Assembly (NCBI GenBank): GCA_965229525.1
Contig: OZ245886.1
Coordinates: 3,038,001 to 3,102,000, forward strand
Direction of reading: 5' to 3'
DNA from: HXMU1420-13 sp965229525
Lineage (GTDB): Bacteria > Bacteroidota > Rhodothermia > Balneolales > Balneolaceae
DNA length: 64,000 bases
How positions within the stretch are numbered: position 1 is the stretch's first letter; the number at the start of each line of letters is the position of its first letter. The position numbers were made by a program, and so were the translations under genes. Under the pieces are notes generated by a model that ran no database searches, was not told the origin of the DNA, and saw only the letters and a list, made by a program, of their open reading frames with translations. Of this stretch, positions 63,937 through 64,000 are shown one piece after another.

Positions 63937-64000
63937 TTATTAACCAGTACTCTTTAACCCACCAGAAAGGGCATTTACAGTAAGCAAAAGATGATTCAAT

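Overview
The window is about 64 kb of AT-rich, densely coded bacterial chromosome. It looks like a member of the Balneolota/Bacteroidota (FCB) group. The evidence is a type IX secretion plug-domain protein, an OstA-like plus LptC pair, a 29-residue COX24-like basic protein, an F-type ATPase operon that stops after atpG (no atpD or atpC), a bactofilin-M23 pair, and a tRNA without encoded CCA. I see no prophage, plasmid, IS transposase, CRISPR array or rRNA. Assignment below phylum level is inference.

Layout. 1-1557: 3' part of an EF-G-like gene. 1.6-5.4 kb: SDR, DUF1080 lipoprotein, methyltransferase, two small secreted proteins and an M15 peptidase. 5.4-11.0 kb: a DASS carrier facing a minus-strand run of alanine symporter, upp, lptC and OstA-like protein. 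11.2-11.7 kb: an HU-type protein and the COX24-like mini-gene. 12.4-25.8 kb: a tight plus-strand run of RqcH-like NFACT protein, aroK, aroB, tamB, rnr and a very large peptidase/beta-propeller/barrel protein broken by a frameshift. 25.8-29.8 kb: a minus-strand run of ccmB, holB, dapF (also frameshifted) and the T9SS plug-domain protein. 30.0-32.0 kb: PTS IIA and PBP4. 32.0-32.7 kb: the only long non-coding stretch, filled with palindromic repeats. 32.7-40.8 kb: NtrC-type regulator, folD, DUF2911 protein, a tandem pair of paralogous membrane proteins, guaB and a glycosyltransferase. 40.9-47.7 kb: M23 peptidase, bactofilin, atpZ and atpBEFHAG. 47.68 kb: tRNA-Ser with a clear terminator. 47.9-56 kb: TolC, MlaC and a surface-glycan/membrane cluster (two glycosyltransferases, flippase, membrane-anchored methyltransferase, HTTM-like protein and a small partner). 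56-64 kb: DUF3047 protein, MMPL/RND transporter, DUF418 protein, a serine-hydrolase homologue lacking its catalytic residues, and small FMN-binding and VOC proteins.

How the genes fit together. Envelope construction dominates: LPS transport (LptC, OstA-like), TamB, MlaC, TolC, PBP4, M23/M15 peptidases, bactofilin, glycosyltransferases and flippase. Housekeeping metabolism comes next: shikimate pathway, DapF, FolD, GuaB, Upp and F0F1 ATPase.

Most worth a second look: (1) two single-base frameshifts, in dapF and in the propeller/barrel gene, each explained by one missing T; (2) a 700-bp cluster of palindromic repeats after dacB with two 80-bp copies of one hairpin element; (3) a beta-lactamase-fold protein with SxxK and YxN both gone; (4) an RqcH homologue with altered N-domain active-site motifs; (5) an alanine symporter with an extra domain of about 90 residues; (6) several perfect inverted repeats in 5' regions. 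I did not find a clear new defence or mobile system.
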